From NCBI GenBank assembly GCA_954871525.1, contig OX940863.1, positions 5,246,001-5,310,000 on the forward strand: 64,000 nucleotides of DNA. The letters run 5' to 3'. This document shows, piece after piece, positions 11,482 to 21,992 of the stretch. A program made the translations under genes and the position numbers. Under the pieces are notes generated by a model. The model was given only the letters and a program-made list of their open reading frames with translations, ran no database searches and was not told the origin of the DNA. How positions within the stretch are numbered: position 1 is the first letter of the stretch; each line of letters starts with the position of its first letter. This stretch comes from Parietaria judaica (taxonomy: Eukaryota; Streptophyta; Magnoliopsida; Rosales; Urticaceae).

Positions 11482-12642
11482 TGACGAAGCTTCCTCCGAT
11501 CTGCGCTTTCTCGTTCAAACCAAAAATGGCGAGCAATTATTAATAATCAAAGATTTGATATTTAAAAATTTATTTGGTTTCTTCTCTCACTTGGAAGTTG
11601 GAATTTGAGAGCTTCCTTTTCTTTCTTGTTTTCTCTCTCTAGACTAAAGCCATTTTGGGGTTTCCGTGCTTGCCAGGGATTGGGTACTCCTTTGGCGATC
11701 GGGTGGGCCAATCGGGACCGTTGGTTATGTTGACTCATGCTTTTGACTTTTCCTTTTGGTAATCAACGTACGTGATCATCTTTTATACTTCAATGAAAAA
11801 TTATTAATATTGGAAATAGCTCTAATTTTCACAAGGCTCGAACGTCCGCCGGACCTGGAATTCGCCCGAGGTTGGGATCACTTCGGGTGGTACTGCCGAC
11901 CACGAGAATTTAAAGAAATAAATAAAATTATATTATTAATTGCTTTTACGGTAAATTTGTCGTTTATTGGTTAACGTTAGACTTTGTATGAAATAATCGT
12001 TAAAATCGTTATTTATTTAAAGACAATGGACGCGTAAGTTTTCGCCTCAAAATTCATATTGTTGACTGAAAATAGAGGGCCAACCGCAAATGGCCTCCCG
12101 TCTTTTCTTTTCTCTTTTTCTTTATAAAATTTCTTGTGCTCGGAAGCTCCTAAATGCAAAAGGCAAGTGTTCCCATATGGCACGACCACTAGCAATAAAA
12201 CGCCACGGCACGACATTTCCGTCAGAAGTTAAAAATCTATATTAATTCTCGTTTCTCAAGATATTATCATTTGACTAAAATATTTAGTCCCTCCTCTTAA
12301 ATATTTTCGTTTAGATATTTGCACAATATAAAAATTTAAAAAAAAAAAACGCTATATTTAAATTACTTAAAACAAAAATAAATAAATAATCAAACTTGCT
12401 CGGTCTATGTATCTCTTCAAGTGGTTCGTAGTTCAAATTTCATGGACGCAAATGTGTAAATTTGACTAATAATGTCATATATTCTTAAAGTGAATATATT
12501 TAGTAACCTAAGAATGTAACATTGGTCAATAATATTATTTTTATTACAAAATAAATAAATAAATAAAAGAAAATGAAAATCCATACTAGGTTTTCGGTGG
12601 TGAGTGAGTCTCACTCCACTCCACTCGAAGAAGCTCGCTTCA
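11482..12642. other. Divergent promoter region
   Basis: Lies between the start of the minus-strand EAR-motif gene and the plus-strand GAR formyltransferase. A CT-rich leader (11608-11640) belongs to the minus gene side. The rest is AT-rich, with no RNA gene or TIR pair seen. Confidence 0.4.
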
Positions 12643-14351
12643 ATGGAAGCCAAAGCTCTGCTCTCTGGACTCGCCTCGAACTCCACTCTTTCATCCTCTC
12701 GCTTCACCAAAACCTCTCTCTCCTCAATCCTTCTCTCTCCAGCTTCTTCTTCCAGTTTTTTCCCTCAGCGAGTATCGTGCTCGTACAGAGCTTGTTCGTC
12801 GGTTTCGCTAGGGCTTCGAGACATGAACACGACGATCAGATGCAAGAACGACGCCGTTGAGAGGGCGGCGGACGAGGCCGACTTCGCCGAGCTCTTCGGG
12901 AGCGCCGCGAGACGGAAGAGGCTCGCCGTCTTCGTGTCCGGTGGCGGATCGAACTTCCGGTCGATTCACGAGGCGTGCCTCCGGGGATCGATTCCCGGAG
13001 AGGTCGTCGTTTTGGTCACCAATAAACTAGGTATGATGAAAAAAATTGCAATTCTGGTCCGTGCTTAGGCGAGTATGAACTTTCATTGAAACCAAGATTG
13101 CAAGATTCACAAAGTGTGTTCCTTGCCTATCAATTATGCTTAGTGATGATGCACTTTCCTCTTACTTGGACTTTTGCTGTTGGATTATTCAATTCCGCCA
13201 TTATTGCAGGCTGTGGAGGAGCTGAATTTGCGAGGGAGAAGGGAATTCCAGTCATTTTGTTCCCTAAAACAAAGGATGAGCCCAATGGCGTATCCCCGGG
13301 CGACCTCGTTGCCGCTCTAAAGTAAGCTTCCTGTTCGGCAATGCTCGTTGAATCTTACTCTGTGTCTCTCTGTGTTGGTGAAAGATGGTGTTTTTTCTTC
13401 TGTATCAGACTCTTCTTTCAGGTCTAAACATTCCCTTTCACTAGGTACATTTGTTTGAAATAAATTCGGTCATGCGAGAAAAGAGGATGATTTGTGAAAC
13501 TCGGAACTGTATAACTATAAACTTATGTAATGTACTTTGTGCAAATGATTTTTTGTGTATAGATATGGGCAATTATTTGTGTCACGTATTGTTGTCATCG
13601 GCAGTTGGTTTCAAGATTGAGAAACTAAATCTTTTCGATTTGTAACTTAATCAGGAGATTTGAGGTCGACTTTGTCCTCCTAGCCGGGTATCTGAAACTC
13701 TTACCTGTTGAGCTCATCCGAGCGTACCCGAGATCCATAGTCAATATCCATCCTTCTCTTCTTCCAGCCTTTGGAGGCAAAGGGTATTATGGTATGAAGG
13801 TGCACGAGGCAGTCATTGCTTCTGGGGCAAGGTACAGTCGGTTTCAATCTTATCTGAACTTGAATATTCCGAAGATGGTTTATTTATTCGTTATCGATTA
13901 CAGATTTTCGGGCCCCACAATACATTTTGTCGATGAACACTACGATACAGGGCGAATTCTCGCTCAAAGTGTTGTTCCCGTTCTTCATAACGATACTCCT
14001 GCGGATCTTGCAGCACGAGTTCTTCAAGAGGTAATCAATATTCATTGCCTGCCACAAATTATTTTTGAGTAGTTTCCTTATATGTGAATTTGCTGTGCAC
14101 CTTGTCCCCTAAAAAATGTTTTTTGAGGGAAAAAGATGCATGAAAACAAAACTTAAGGGGCGAAGTCGACACCTCAGTTAGATTTAAGGGGGATTGCTGC
14201 CATATAATTGTTTTGATTTGTCTTAAATTCATCGTAGGAGCACCGTCTTTACGCAGATGTTGTAGCAGCGTTGTGTGAAGATCGGATCACATGGAGGGAG
14301 GACGGTGTTCCTCTCATTCGAAGCAAAGATAACGCCAATGAGTACCGATAG
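12643..14351 (+). CDS. PUR3: Phosphoribosylglycinamide formyltransferase, plastid form
   Basis: Five exons: 12643-13030, 13210-13321, 13655-13831, 13904-14030, 14238-14351, giving 305 residues. It transfers a formyl group from 10-formyl-THF to GAR, the third step of purine synthesis, which in plants runs in plastids. Residues 1 to about 60 are Ser-rich and basic, as in a plastid transit peptide. SGGGSN at 99-104 is the phosphate loop, NIHPSLLP at 197-204 carries the catalytic Asn and His, and DEHYDTG at 236-242 holds the catalytic Asp. The tail RLYADVVAALCEDRITW is typical of PurN enzymes. ATG 12643 is the first in-frame ATG; the upstream frame starts only with GTG. Confidence 0.94.
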
Positions 14352-15060
14352 CAAAAAGCTTCTCTCGCATTATATAACACTCGGTATTGCCAGATTTCCA
14401 GAGAGTTCAAGACCTTGGTGATCTATGATTAGTTGAAGGAGGTTGCAAAAGAATTTCATAACCTGTTCATTTTTTTATTTTTTTAATTTATAGGATTTGA
14501 AAGTTCTCACAAGCTCATATTTAAATTTCAGTGGCCAATTATTATGGTTCTGCTAATGAACAAAGGGTTTATTTACTGCAAATATAGTGCTGTAGTTTTG
14601 TCACCATATAATATTATTTATAGTATTTCTAATTAAGTATGCACAAGACAATATATTTATTTTCGCCCAAGTAAGAAAAGCCAGATCCTTATTCTTCAAA
14701 TCGGAAAATTTCTCCTATAAAATTACCAGAATCTCTCCGCCGGAAAACGGAAACCGGTGGTTCTTGAACCCTGTGATCTACCAATATTCAGATGTCATCA
14801 TCACCATACCTAAGCCTTCTTATGTTTAGTTACAATGAGCCTATAATTAATTAAATATTATGAAAAACCAATTATATTTTTAATAATTAGCTTAATATAT
14901 AAATAAATTCATAACACTGAATTAGTAGCTACAATTTTAAACTAATATTCAAGTACTGAATTTTACTAAAACGGCTCTACATCTTATGCCATTGACCTAA
15001 ACGACTTGATTAGAAAGAAACGACACTAACAACAGTATAAGTTGAAATATTCCATTACGA
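14352..15060. other. Intergenic DNA
   Basis: 3' UTR of the formyltransferase gene followed by AT-rich DNA. Two AAACGAC words lie at 14999-15022. No gene signal. Confidence 0.4.
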
Positions 15061-15480
15061 TCCAAAGATGTGCGGTCCAGATGAATCCTCCGCCCAAAGC
15101 GTCCTCCCAGATCGCTCTATATATACACACTCTATCAATTAGGGTTCCCATCAGAAAGTCCCAAGCACAGTAGTCTCTTATCGTTTCTCATGGCTTCTTA
15201 AGCCTTAGATTCAGAATCAGAGAAATTCTCTTTCGATTTACTTTTGTTGTTGTTGTTGTAAATCGCTACATTGTACCAAGAGGAGGGCTAGAATTCGTGC
15301 CCTGATTCTTGATTTGCCATAGCGGCTGTAGCCAAAGGAATCCAATGGCTGAGGAGTTTACTGGCCGCTTGTCGCGAGATTCCTCCGGGATATTCTCTCC
15401 ATCGACAAATCTGCTTACCGAACTTCTTACATTCGTATCTTCTTCTTCCTCCTCCTCCTAGTTTAGGGTTACGATTTGAC
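15061..15480 (+). other. Promoter-like segment with a short orphan reading frame
   Basis: TATATATACACAC near 15119 is followed by a telo-box-like TTAGGGTTCCC, a CT/GTT-rich leader and a minimal frame ATGGCTTCTTAA (15190). A second frame at 15345-15461 starts MAEEFTGRLSRDSSG and ends in a serine run, 38 residues long. No family is recognised. It may be the 5' end of a lost gene, a non-coding transcript or chance. Confidence 0.25.
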
Positions 15481-15799
15481 CCAAATTTATTGTTGAAGTG
15501 AGAAGGGGAGAGAAGAAGGAAACGGCATAGGATTTGGCCTTTTCCAGAGACCCTTCTCTCTCATCAAACTCGGTACCTTCCAAGCAAGCCTCATTCGTTC
15601 ACCGGCGGTTTGTGTCAAACGGTGCCAACTAATTTACGATTACAGAAATTGATACATTCATCTATATTTCGTGTTGATTTTCCATTTTGGGCAAAAAAAA
15701 AATTGATTCTTTTCGCAGGGCATGAGCGTCAACTTGGTTCAATGGCGATTGCTATGCAGTGTAGAAAAACGATAATCGACGGCTTTTGTGAAACCAGCC

Positions 15800-17150
15800 T
15801 TTTAATGAACGACAAAGAAAATAATGTTTTAATTTGAGAAACGGCGATGGAAATTAAATAAACGGATTAATCCAGCTAAGAAATGACTTCCAAATCATAA
15901 ATAGAACGACGTGAATTGTAAGTTGTACTTATACGACATCTGCGTATAACGACCTCCTAATCTGTTGGACGACGTCATTAATGGAACGACATTAAATGAG
16001 AGCTACGATGAGATGAGAAAATCAACACGAGAATGATAAAAGGTGACAACAAAACAGAGGGCTGAGCAAGCATTTGAAAGCACGAAATACACACAATACC
16101 ATAACCCAATTAATCGTGTAAATGTAGGACACGTCGATGATCCGACTAGGGGTGAAACCGGGTCGGGTACCCGGTTTTTTTTAGGTACCCGGTACCCGGA
16201 TTCGAAAACCGGGTATTTAAAAATTGATACCCGGTACCGGGTACCCGAAATCCGGGTATCTAATTTTTGATACCCGGATCCGGTACCCGGTTTTAAATAT
16301 CGGATTCGGGTTTTCAACCGGATCCGGGTTTATACCCGATCCGTTTGTTTTTTTTAAAATATATTATCTCAAAATAAAAATTGTCTCATAAATAAAAACA
16401 TATATCCATTGTCTTAAAATTAAAATGCATAAAAAAACATAGTCTCGCGGTTTTTTTTTTCGTTTCCTCCATCATTTTTTCGTTCCGCGCATCAAGCATC
16501 ATCAACATCAATTGTAAACATATGATATGACAATAATAAAAAAAAGTATTACAAGTCAAATAAACATGAAGTAAAAATAATTAAAGGGAAATAAAATAAT
16601 TTTAAAAAAAATCGGGTATTAAACCGGGTACCGGGTACCCGGTTTCTACGATTTCAATACCCGGTACCCGAACCCGGTTTTAAAACCGGGTACGGGTGCC
16701 CGGATCCGGAATCCGGATCCGGATTCGGGTTTTAAATCCGGATACGGATTCGGATTTTTACCCGGTTTTTGGGTTTTATTTTCACCCCTAGATTCGACAA
16801 TCCTTTCTATATTCATTTTACACCGGGCCGGGACTGGATCGGTTTTGCAAGATTGTGTTCCCGGACTGGTACTATAAATTTAATAAAATTTATTTTTATA
16901 TATCAGAGCCGATACTTTTTTTGAAAATTCGGCATTCTGTATTTTCCCGTACCCGGGGAAAAAATTGGAGTGTTTGGTCATTCTGGAACCCCCTACATTT
17001 ACCACTTTAAACTCAATCAGGCAATCATTGTTGAACGACAACGGATTGTTCAACTTTCACACTGTCAATCAATATAAACGACAACATATGATTTGAATAT
17101 AAAACGACAAGAATATGAAAACGACAATTGAAGAGAACGACAGAACAATA
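15800..17150. repeat. Region rich in AACGACA motifs, interrupted by a hAT-like element
   Basis: At least five AACGAC or ACGAC words lie between 15805 and 15990 (for example GAACGACATT near 15981) and at least five more between 17030 and 17145 (AACGACAACGG, AAACGACAACAT, AAACGACAAG, AAACGACAATT, GAACGACAGA). The hAT-like element at 16147-16790 splits the two clusters. The clusters do not form an obvious inverted pair, so I call this a motif-rich zone and not a defined element. Confidence 0.45.
16147..16790. mobile_element. hAT-like non-autonomous element (644 bp) with CCGGGTA repeats
   Basis: Ends are TAGGGGTGAAA and TTTTCACCCCTA, a good inverted pair in hAT style. The 8-bp flanks GATCCGAC (16139-16146) and GATTCGAC (16791-16798) differ at one base. 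Each subterminal zone (about 16155-16335 and 16612-16770) is packed with GGGTACCCGG and CCGGATCC-type palindromic words. These may be transposase binding sites. The centre is AT-rich and has no coding sequence. Confidence 0.82.
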
Positions 17151-17304
17151 TTGTTTTCTTTTATAGTAAGATAATAGCGTAATGACGAAAAAGCACAAGA
17201 ATTAAAAAAATATATATAAGCACATTTCGAATTTCTGTGCATTTTATATCATAACAAATTGGTAACATCAAAAACCCTTCACAACCAATTCCCACCATTC
17301 CAAA

Positions 17305-18047
17305 TAGAGGTGAAACTGGATAGGATAGGATAGGATAGGATATGGGCTAGTTGACCAACTGTATCCACATATGTGGATATAAATAGTTGTATCCACTAAC
17401 CATTTTTTTTTTCAATTATCCATTTGAAATGCGGTTAGCGGTTAGCGGTTAGCGGACCGAATTGGTTAATTTAAGGCGGATAACGGATATTATCCAATTA
17501 ATTTTGTTAGTGAAAAAATAAATACATCATACATAAAAATATAGTAGGAATAGTGAAACATAAACTTTCAAAAATGTCATAAATAACCAAACCAAACTAT
17601 TAAGACACTCTAATATTTCTATGACATAAAAAGACCACAAAAACATATACAACATTTTTTTGTCACGAAGAATTAAAAAAAAAACTTAAATAAGTGAGTA
17701 ACCTACATAGGTTTAATATAAGGGAATAAGGATTAAGGATGTATATAATAAACGACACTAACCAATAACATCCAACGACATTTAAGCACTAACAAAATAA
17801 AATAAAGGATATATAATTTGTAATATATATTTATTTTTTATTTTTAAAAGTGGTTGCGGTTAAAGCGGATATCCAATTTAAACTGAAAAATATAACCATT
17901 AACCAATCCAATTCTAAAAAGCAATTGCAGATATCCATAACCATATTAAGCGGATGATTAAAAATGGATAAATATGCGGATAATTCGTAGCGGAGCGAAT
18001 AGGATATGGTTGCGATCAGCGGATGGAGGATAATTATTTCAGCCCTA
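17305..18047. mobile_element. hAT-like non-autonomous element (743 bp) with GGATA repeats
   Basis: Ends are TAGAGGTGAAACTGGAT and ATTATTTCAGCCCTA, inverted with mismatches. The 8-bp flanks ATTCCAAA (17297-17304) and ATTCCTAA (18048-18055) differ at one base. The left subterminal zone has four tandem GGATA words at 17320-17341 and GCGGTTAGCGGTTAGCGG near 17430. The right zone has GCGGATAT, GCGGATGA and GCGGATAA words. No transposase is encoded. Confidence 0.72.
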
Positions 18048-18173
18048 ATTCCTAACATAAAACTTCAAAAAAAAAAACTTCAAAAAAAAAAAAAACAATG
18101 CAGAAATCCACAAGATTTACTTACAAAACAATCCACTCAATTATTTACACTAGCTATAAGCCATATGGAGAAT

Positions 18174-19639
18174 TCAGGCATTGAAAGCAGCCGTCAAATG
18201 GCTCACTCTCAGCCCGGCCCGCGCACCAAAATCACTCCGGCAAGCGTACGTCACTGCGGGAAAGTTCTCCGGCATAAACCCAACCGACCTCTTTGCACTA
18301 GAAGCTGACTGAGCGTCTGGCTTAAATGGCACGGTTTCGGACGGAATCGACCTCGTGGTCCTCTTGTAGGCACCGAACCACTTGGCCTGCATGTAACCAT
18401 TTCGCCGCCACGGCGGGATGGGCATGTCCATGCTCTTCATGGACTCTCTAATGGCGTTGCACATCAGCCTCACTATCTGCTTGAGCTCCTTGACTTCGCC
18501 GACGAATATCACCGGGAAATGCTCGAGCAGAGAGGCGTACTGGTTGGTGGGGCGAGCGATCTCGAACTCTCCGACCAGAGACGCTTCGAGTATGTAGCGA
18601 GTGCCGTCGACGTTGACGTCGATGTACTCGTAGTCTCCTGCTGGGAAGCGCTTTGACTTCTCCCACTTCGATTTGCAAAGCCCTGCCAATATTATTGGAT
18701 TTTATTAGCATATTTTATATTATGATTTTGGGAACAATAATCAGTTATTTATATGTTGTATGACCATCATAAATTTTAAAATAGTTAGTCTTGATGCAAA
18801 TCTCATTTCAATTTTTTGGGCATGGCCAACCCGTACACGAGTTTTCTATGGGCCCGGGCAACCCATGTACCCGTTAATTTAAACAGACCTACATTTAATT
18901 TAATTTTAACAAAATTTTACGTAAATTTTCATTTTTAATCCTTTCTTTACTCTTAATTATACTTTATTCAGCCTCTCCGACGTTACATACCCGTTATTTG
19001 AATCCTTATTTATTCAGCCTCTCCGACGTTACATACCCGTTATTTGAATCCTTAGTCCGGCCCCGCCCACCGACAAGCGACTATTTCAAATTATTTTTTT
19101 AATAGAGCGATACTATGATATATTATATTCTAACATAGGCTTAAGGTAATTAAGCGTATAATATATAATTTACGCAAAAAAAAAATAGTAAAATAAACAT
19201 AAAACTATAATATCTAGTGAAAATACTAACCAGCATCCAAGCCGTTGTTCCTCAACGCAGCCATTACCCGGCGCTTGAAGCCGGGCGACCAAGTGTCCCC
19301 GCACTTCTCACGAGCATCTTTCACCGCATACAAGATTCTCCTCTTTACTTCGTCAACCTGGCCAAGTAAAGCCCTCAGCGAATCTTTCTGATCCGAATCC
19401 GACCAATAACTCTCCGACGCTTCAGCTTTGTCCGATCCATTCTCGAGCGAATCTTTATCCAGAGAATCTACAGCCTCCGAGCCGTCTCTCTCCATGAAGG
19501 AGTTGACAAGATTGGAGAGATCCGTCGGGCTCTCCGGCGAGTGCTCGCTGCCGCTGCTCTCGCAGAGCCTCACCTGCGCCGCCGCGTCGGCGGCAAAAGC
19601 CGCCGCTACTCGTTCGAACCTCCCCGGATTTCTCGCCAT
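18174..19639 (-). CDS. DUF506 (PDDEXK-like) family protein
   Basis: Two exons, 19639-19231 and 18682-18174, joined in phase 1, giving 305 residues. The first half is acidic and Ser-rich. The conserved part starts near VKRRILYAVKDAREKCG and continues past GDYEYIDVNVDGTRYILEAS and FEIARPT to the diagnostic FPVIFVGEVKELKQIV and IPPWRRNGYMQAKWF. Family members have a PDDEXK nuclease-like fold of unknown activity. Arabidopsis members RXR1 and RXR3 repress root-hair growth, and the latter binds calmodulin. The function here is inferred from the family only. Upstream DNA has GAGA tracts (19785-19812) and a long TA run. Confidence 0.9.
18683..19230. repeat. Intron of the DUF506 gene with a short tandem duplication
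   Basis: A unit of about 59 bp containing TATTCAGCCTCTCCGACGTT and ACATACCCGTTATTTGAATC occurs twice in a row at about 18955-19052. The rest of the intron is AT-rich. Confidence 0.5.
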
Positions 19640-19835
19640 TGTTGCGGATTAACTCTTTGAAGATCAGCTTTATAGAGAGGGAGCGAGAAATGAGCAGGAA
19701 ATACAGAGAGATACTGTTGGTGAATTTCTATAAATGTGTCGTCATGCTGTGTCCATTGTCGTCATGGTGTGTTCATGTAATCTCATGAGAGAGAGAGAAG
19801 AGAGAGGAGAGAGTCGCAATTGCAGTGTAATGTCT

Positions 19836-19839
19836 ATAG

Positions 19840-19880
<41 letters not shown>
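19836..19880. repeat. TA dinucleotide microsatellite
   Basis: An almost pure TA run of about 40 bp upstream of the DUF506 gene, preceded by GA-rich tracts at 19785-19812. Confidence 0.85.
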
Positions 19881-19883
<3 letters not shown>

Positions 19884-21992
19884 ATTGAAATGATACGTAT
19901 ATAGATGCACTTGGTCGTGATTGCAATACTCGTGGATGAATCTGACTGTTTTGGCGTCTACATTCGTTAGCCTTGACCATCACTTGGTTATGACGTAGTA
20001 ATCCTCATTTTATCTAAAGTTGGGAAGTGTAAGATACACAAGAATTTGCTTGCTTAATAAATTAATTAAATTTATACCATCGAAAAATTAATAATGTGGC
20101 TTTTCATTTACCTATTATTGGATTTGACCATGAGGTAATTATCTTTTGTCGTTTGTGGTCTAATCAAGATGCAATTTCGTTCTCCTTATAACCATGAAGG
20201 GAATATGCATGGCATTTAGAAATATACCTTATTATATATAATATGCATGGCTTTTAGAAATTATATACCTTAGTATATATGGTATATACCCGACATTACT
20301 ATGATTGTCGAGCTTTCTTTAGCTAATCTCGATGTTCTAAATAATTACACTTTTGAACCACTAATTATGTATTGTCACATATTAATATATTTATATTTAT
20401 ATATAGACTTGTTTTCTCTTAATTATTTAATAGATATGATCAAAAAATTAAAAAATAACAATATTTGTTATATAACACAAAAATACTCAAACTCGATAAT
20501 GAAATTCATAAAATTCTCTTAACTTTGTATATAACACAAAATTACCCATCGCAAGTGAACAGTGCGTTACATCCATATTATTGAAGTTGAGATGAATTAT
20601 ATTTGTGTCTTCATATATAAAGTGACGACACATTAGTAGACCCCACATAATCAACGGTCTTAGTTTATTGTTATGTAGAAAAGTGAAGCTATATGCTCTA
20701 TTATATCTTCGAATATGCGTCTCTATTATATACTATTTTCTAGCTTTGTCGTTTAGCTAAATCTGGATTTTTCGACCGAGTGAAGCGCCAATGGAACACT
20801 CATATACCCACGTGACAAATGGGGTCGCCACGTGGACATCAACCTCCTACGTGTGTAGCTATTGATCATACTTGAGAAATATACAAGACGTCCTCGTGCT
20901 GCGTGTTTCCACGTCATTATGTAAACATAAATCCTTTTATTTAATTTCGGAGGTAATGATTTACTGAAAGTTCGGAAGTGGAAACTAGACGCAGAGCGAT
21001 ATCCAGATTCATTGAACCTGTGAAGTGTCTCCGTGCATTGAACCTCAAAGTATTTGCCGCTGTGGATAACAAGATCATAATTCAGTCACAATTGTCTTTG
21101 AATTTTCGAGAGTTAGATTGATAATTTTAAGAGCTATATAAAATATTTTAGAAAGTTTAAAATTAATTTATTACTATTAGCTGTCGTTTGCTCTATGTAA
21201 GTTTAGGGACTACGACTGATAATATATTGAATTTACTATAAGATCAATATTAGTATTTTTTTCAAATTCGTTGTCGTTTTCGATTGTATATTTTTCATTA
21301 TCACAATTTCACGTCGTTTTCCATACTCTTATTGGTGCGAAAATGTACGTCGTTTTTCCTATTTAAAGCCTTTTCCTAAGTCTCAGCATGTCGTTTTCTA
21401 CATAATTTCCTTTTAACTGTCGCTTTTAGCATCAGAAACATCACGTCCCAACTAATCGGACTTCACCGACTCGAAGCCATTGGGGTACGATGTGTTGGTG
21501 TACAACTTCGTCATTGTCAACCCTGCATTACCTCGATAAATCATAACTAGCTCGTTCACGATCATCAGATTCAACGTAGCTTCTCATGAGTTAACCTGCT
21601 GTAATTAGCTCAATACATGCCAGAAACCGTAAATTCGCTGCAGAATTTATGTCCGTTTCAAGTTCAACTTCGAGTGCAGTGAGTTAAAGAGTTTTTTAAA
21701 AAAGAAAAGCAGCAAGTAAATGTGTATCAGAAAGATATCGTTTTATTATTGACAAACACCACCAATACCAAGAAAGAATACAAACGACCCTAGTTTCTCC
21801 AATAAATTAAAATCCTAACCCGACAATCGATAACACATTTAATTTTTTTAAAATCCGGGCCAAACTGTACAATGCAGGAATATAGCGCCTCCGCCTAAAA
21901 CAATCGATAAGCACTGGACTTGTAAGACCATGATGAGCTAAATATACACTTGTCCCAAACACAAAGTCAGATACCATGTCTTCTCATCTTGT
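19881..21992. other. Long intergenic region with a cluster of ACGT-core sites
   Basis: No gene was found here. Five ACGT cores lie within about 105 bp (20811-20914): two G-box type (CCCACGTGAC, GCCACGTGGA), one TACGTG, one GACGTC and one CCACGTCA. Further right (21180-21420) several inverted AAACGACA words occur (TGTCGTTT, CGTCGTTTTC). The rest is AT-rich. Confidence 0.4.

Noticed and set aside
11032..11484. 150-codon plus-strand frame
   Set aside because: Antisense shadow of the first exon of the minus-strand EAR-motif gene.
11756..12216. Short open frames on both strands between the EAR-motif gene and the formyltransferase gene
   Set aside because: Random length for this composition and no family resemblance.
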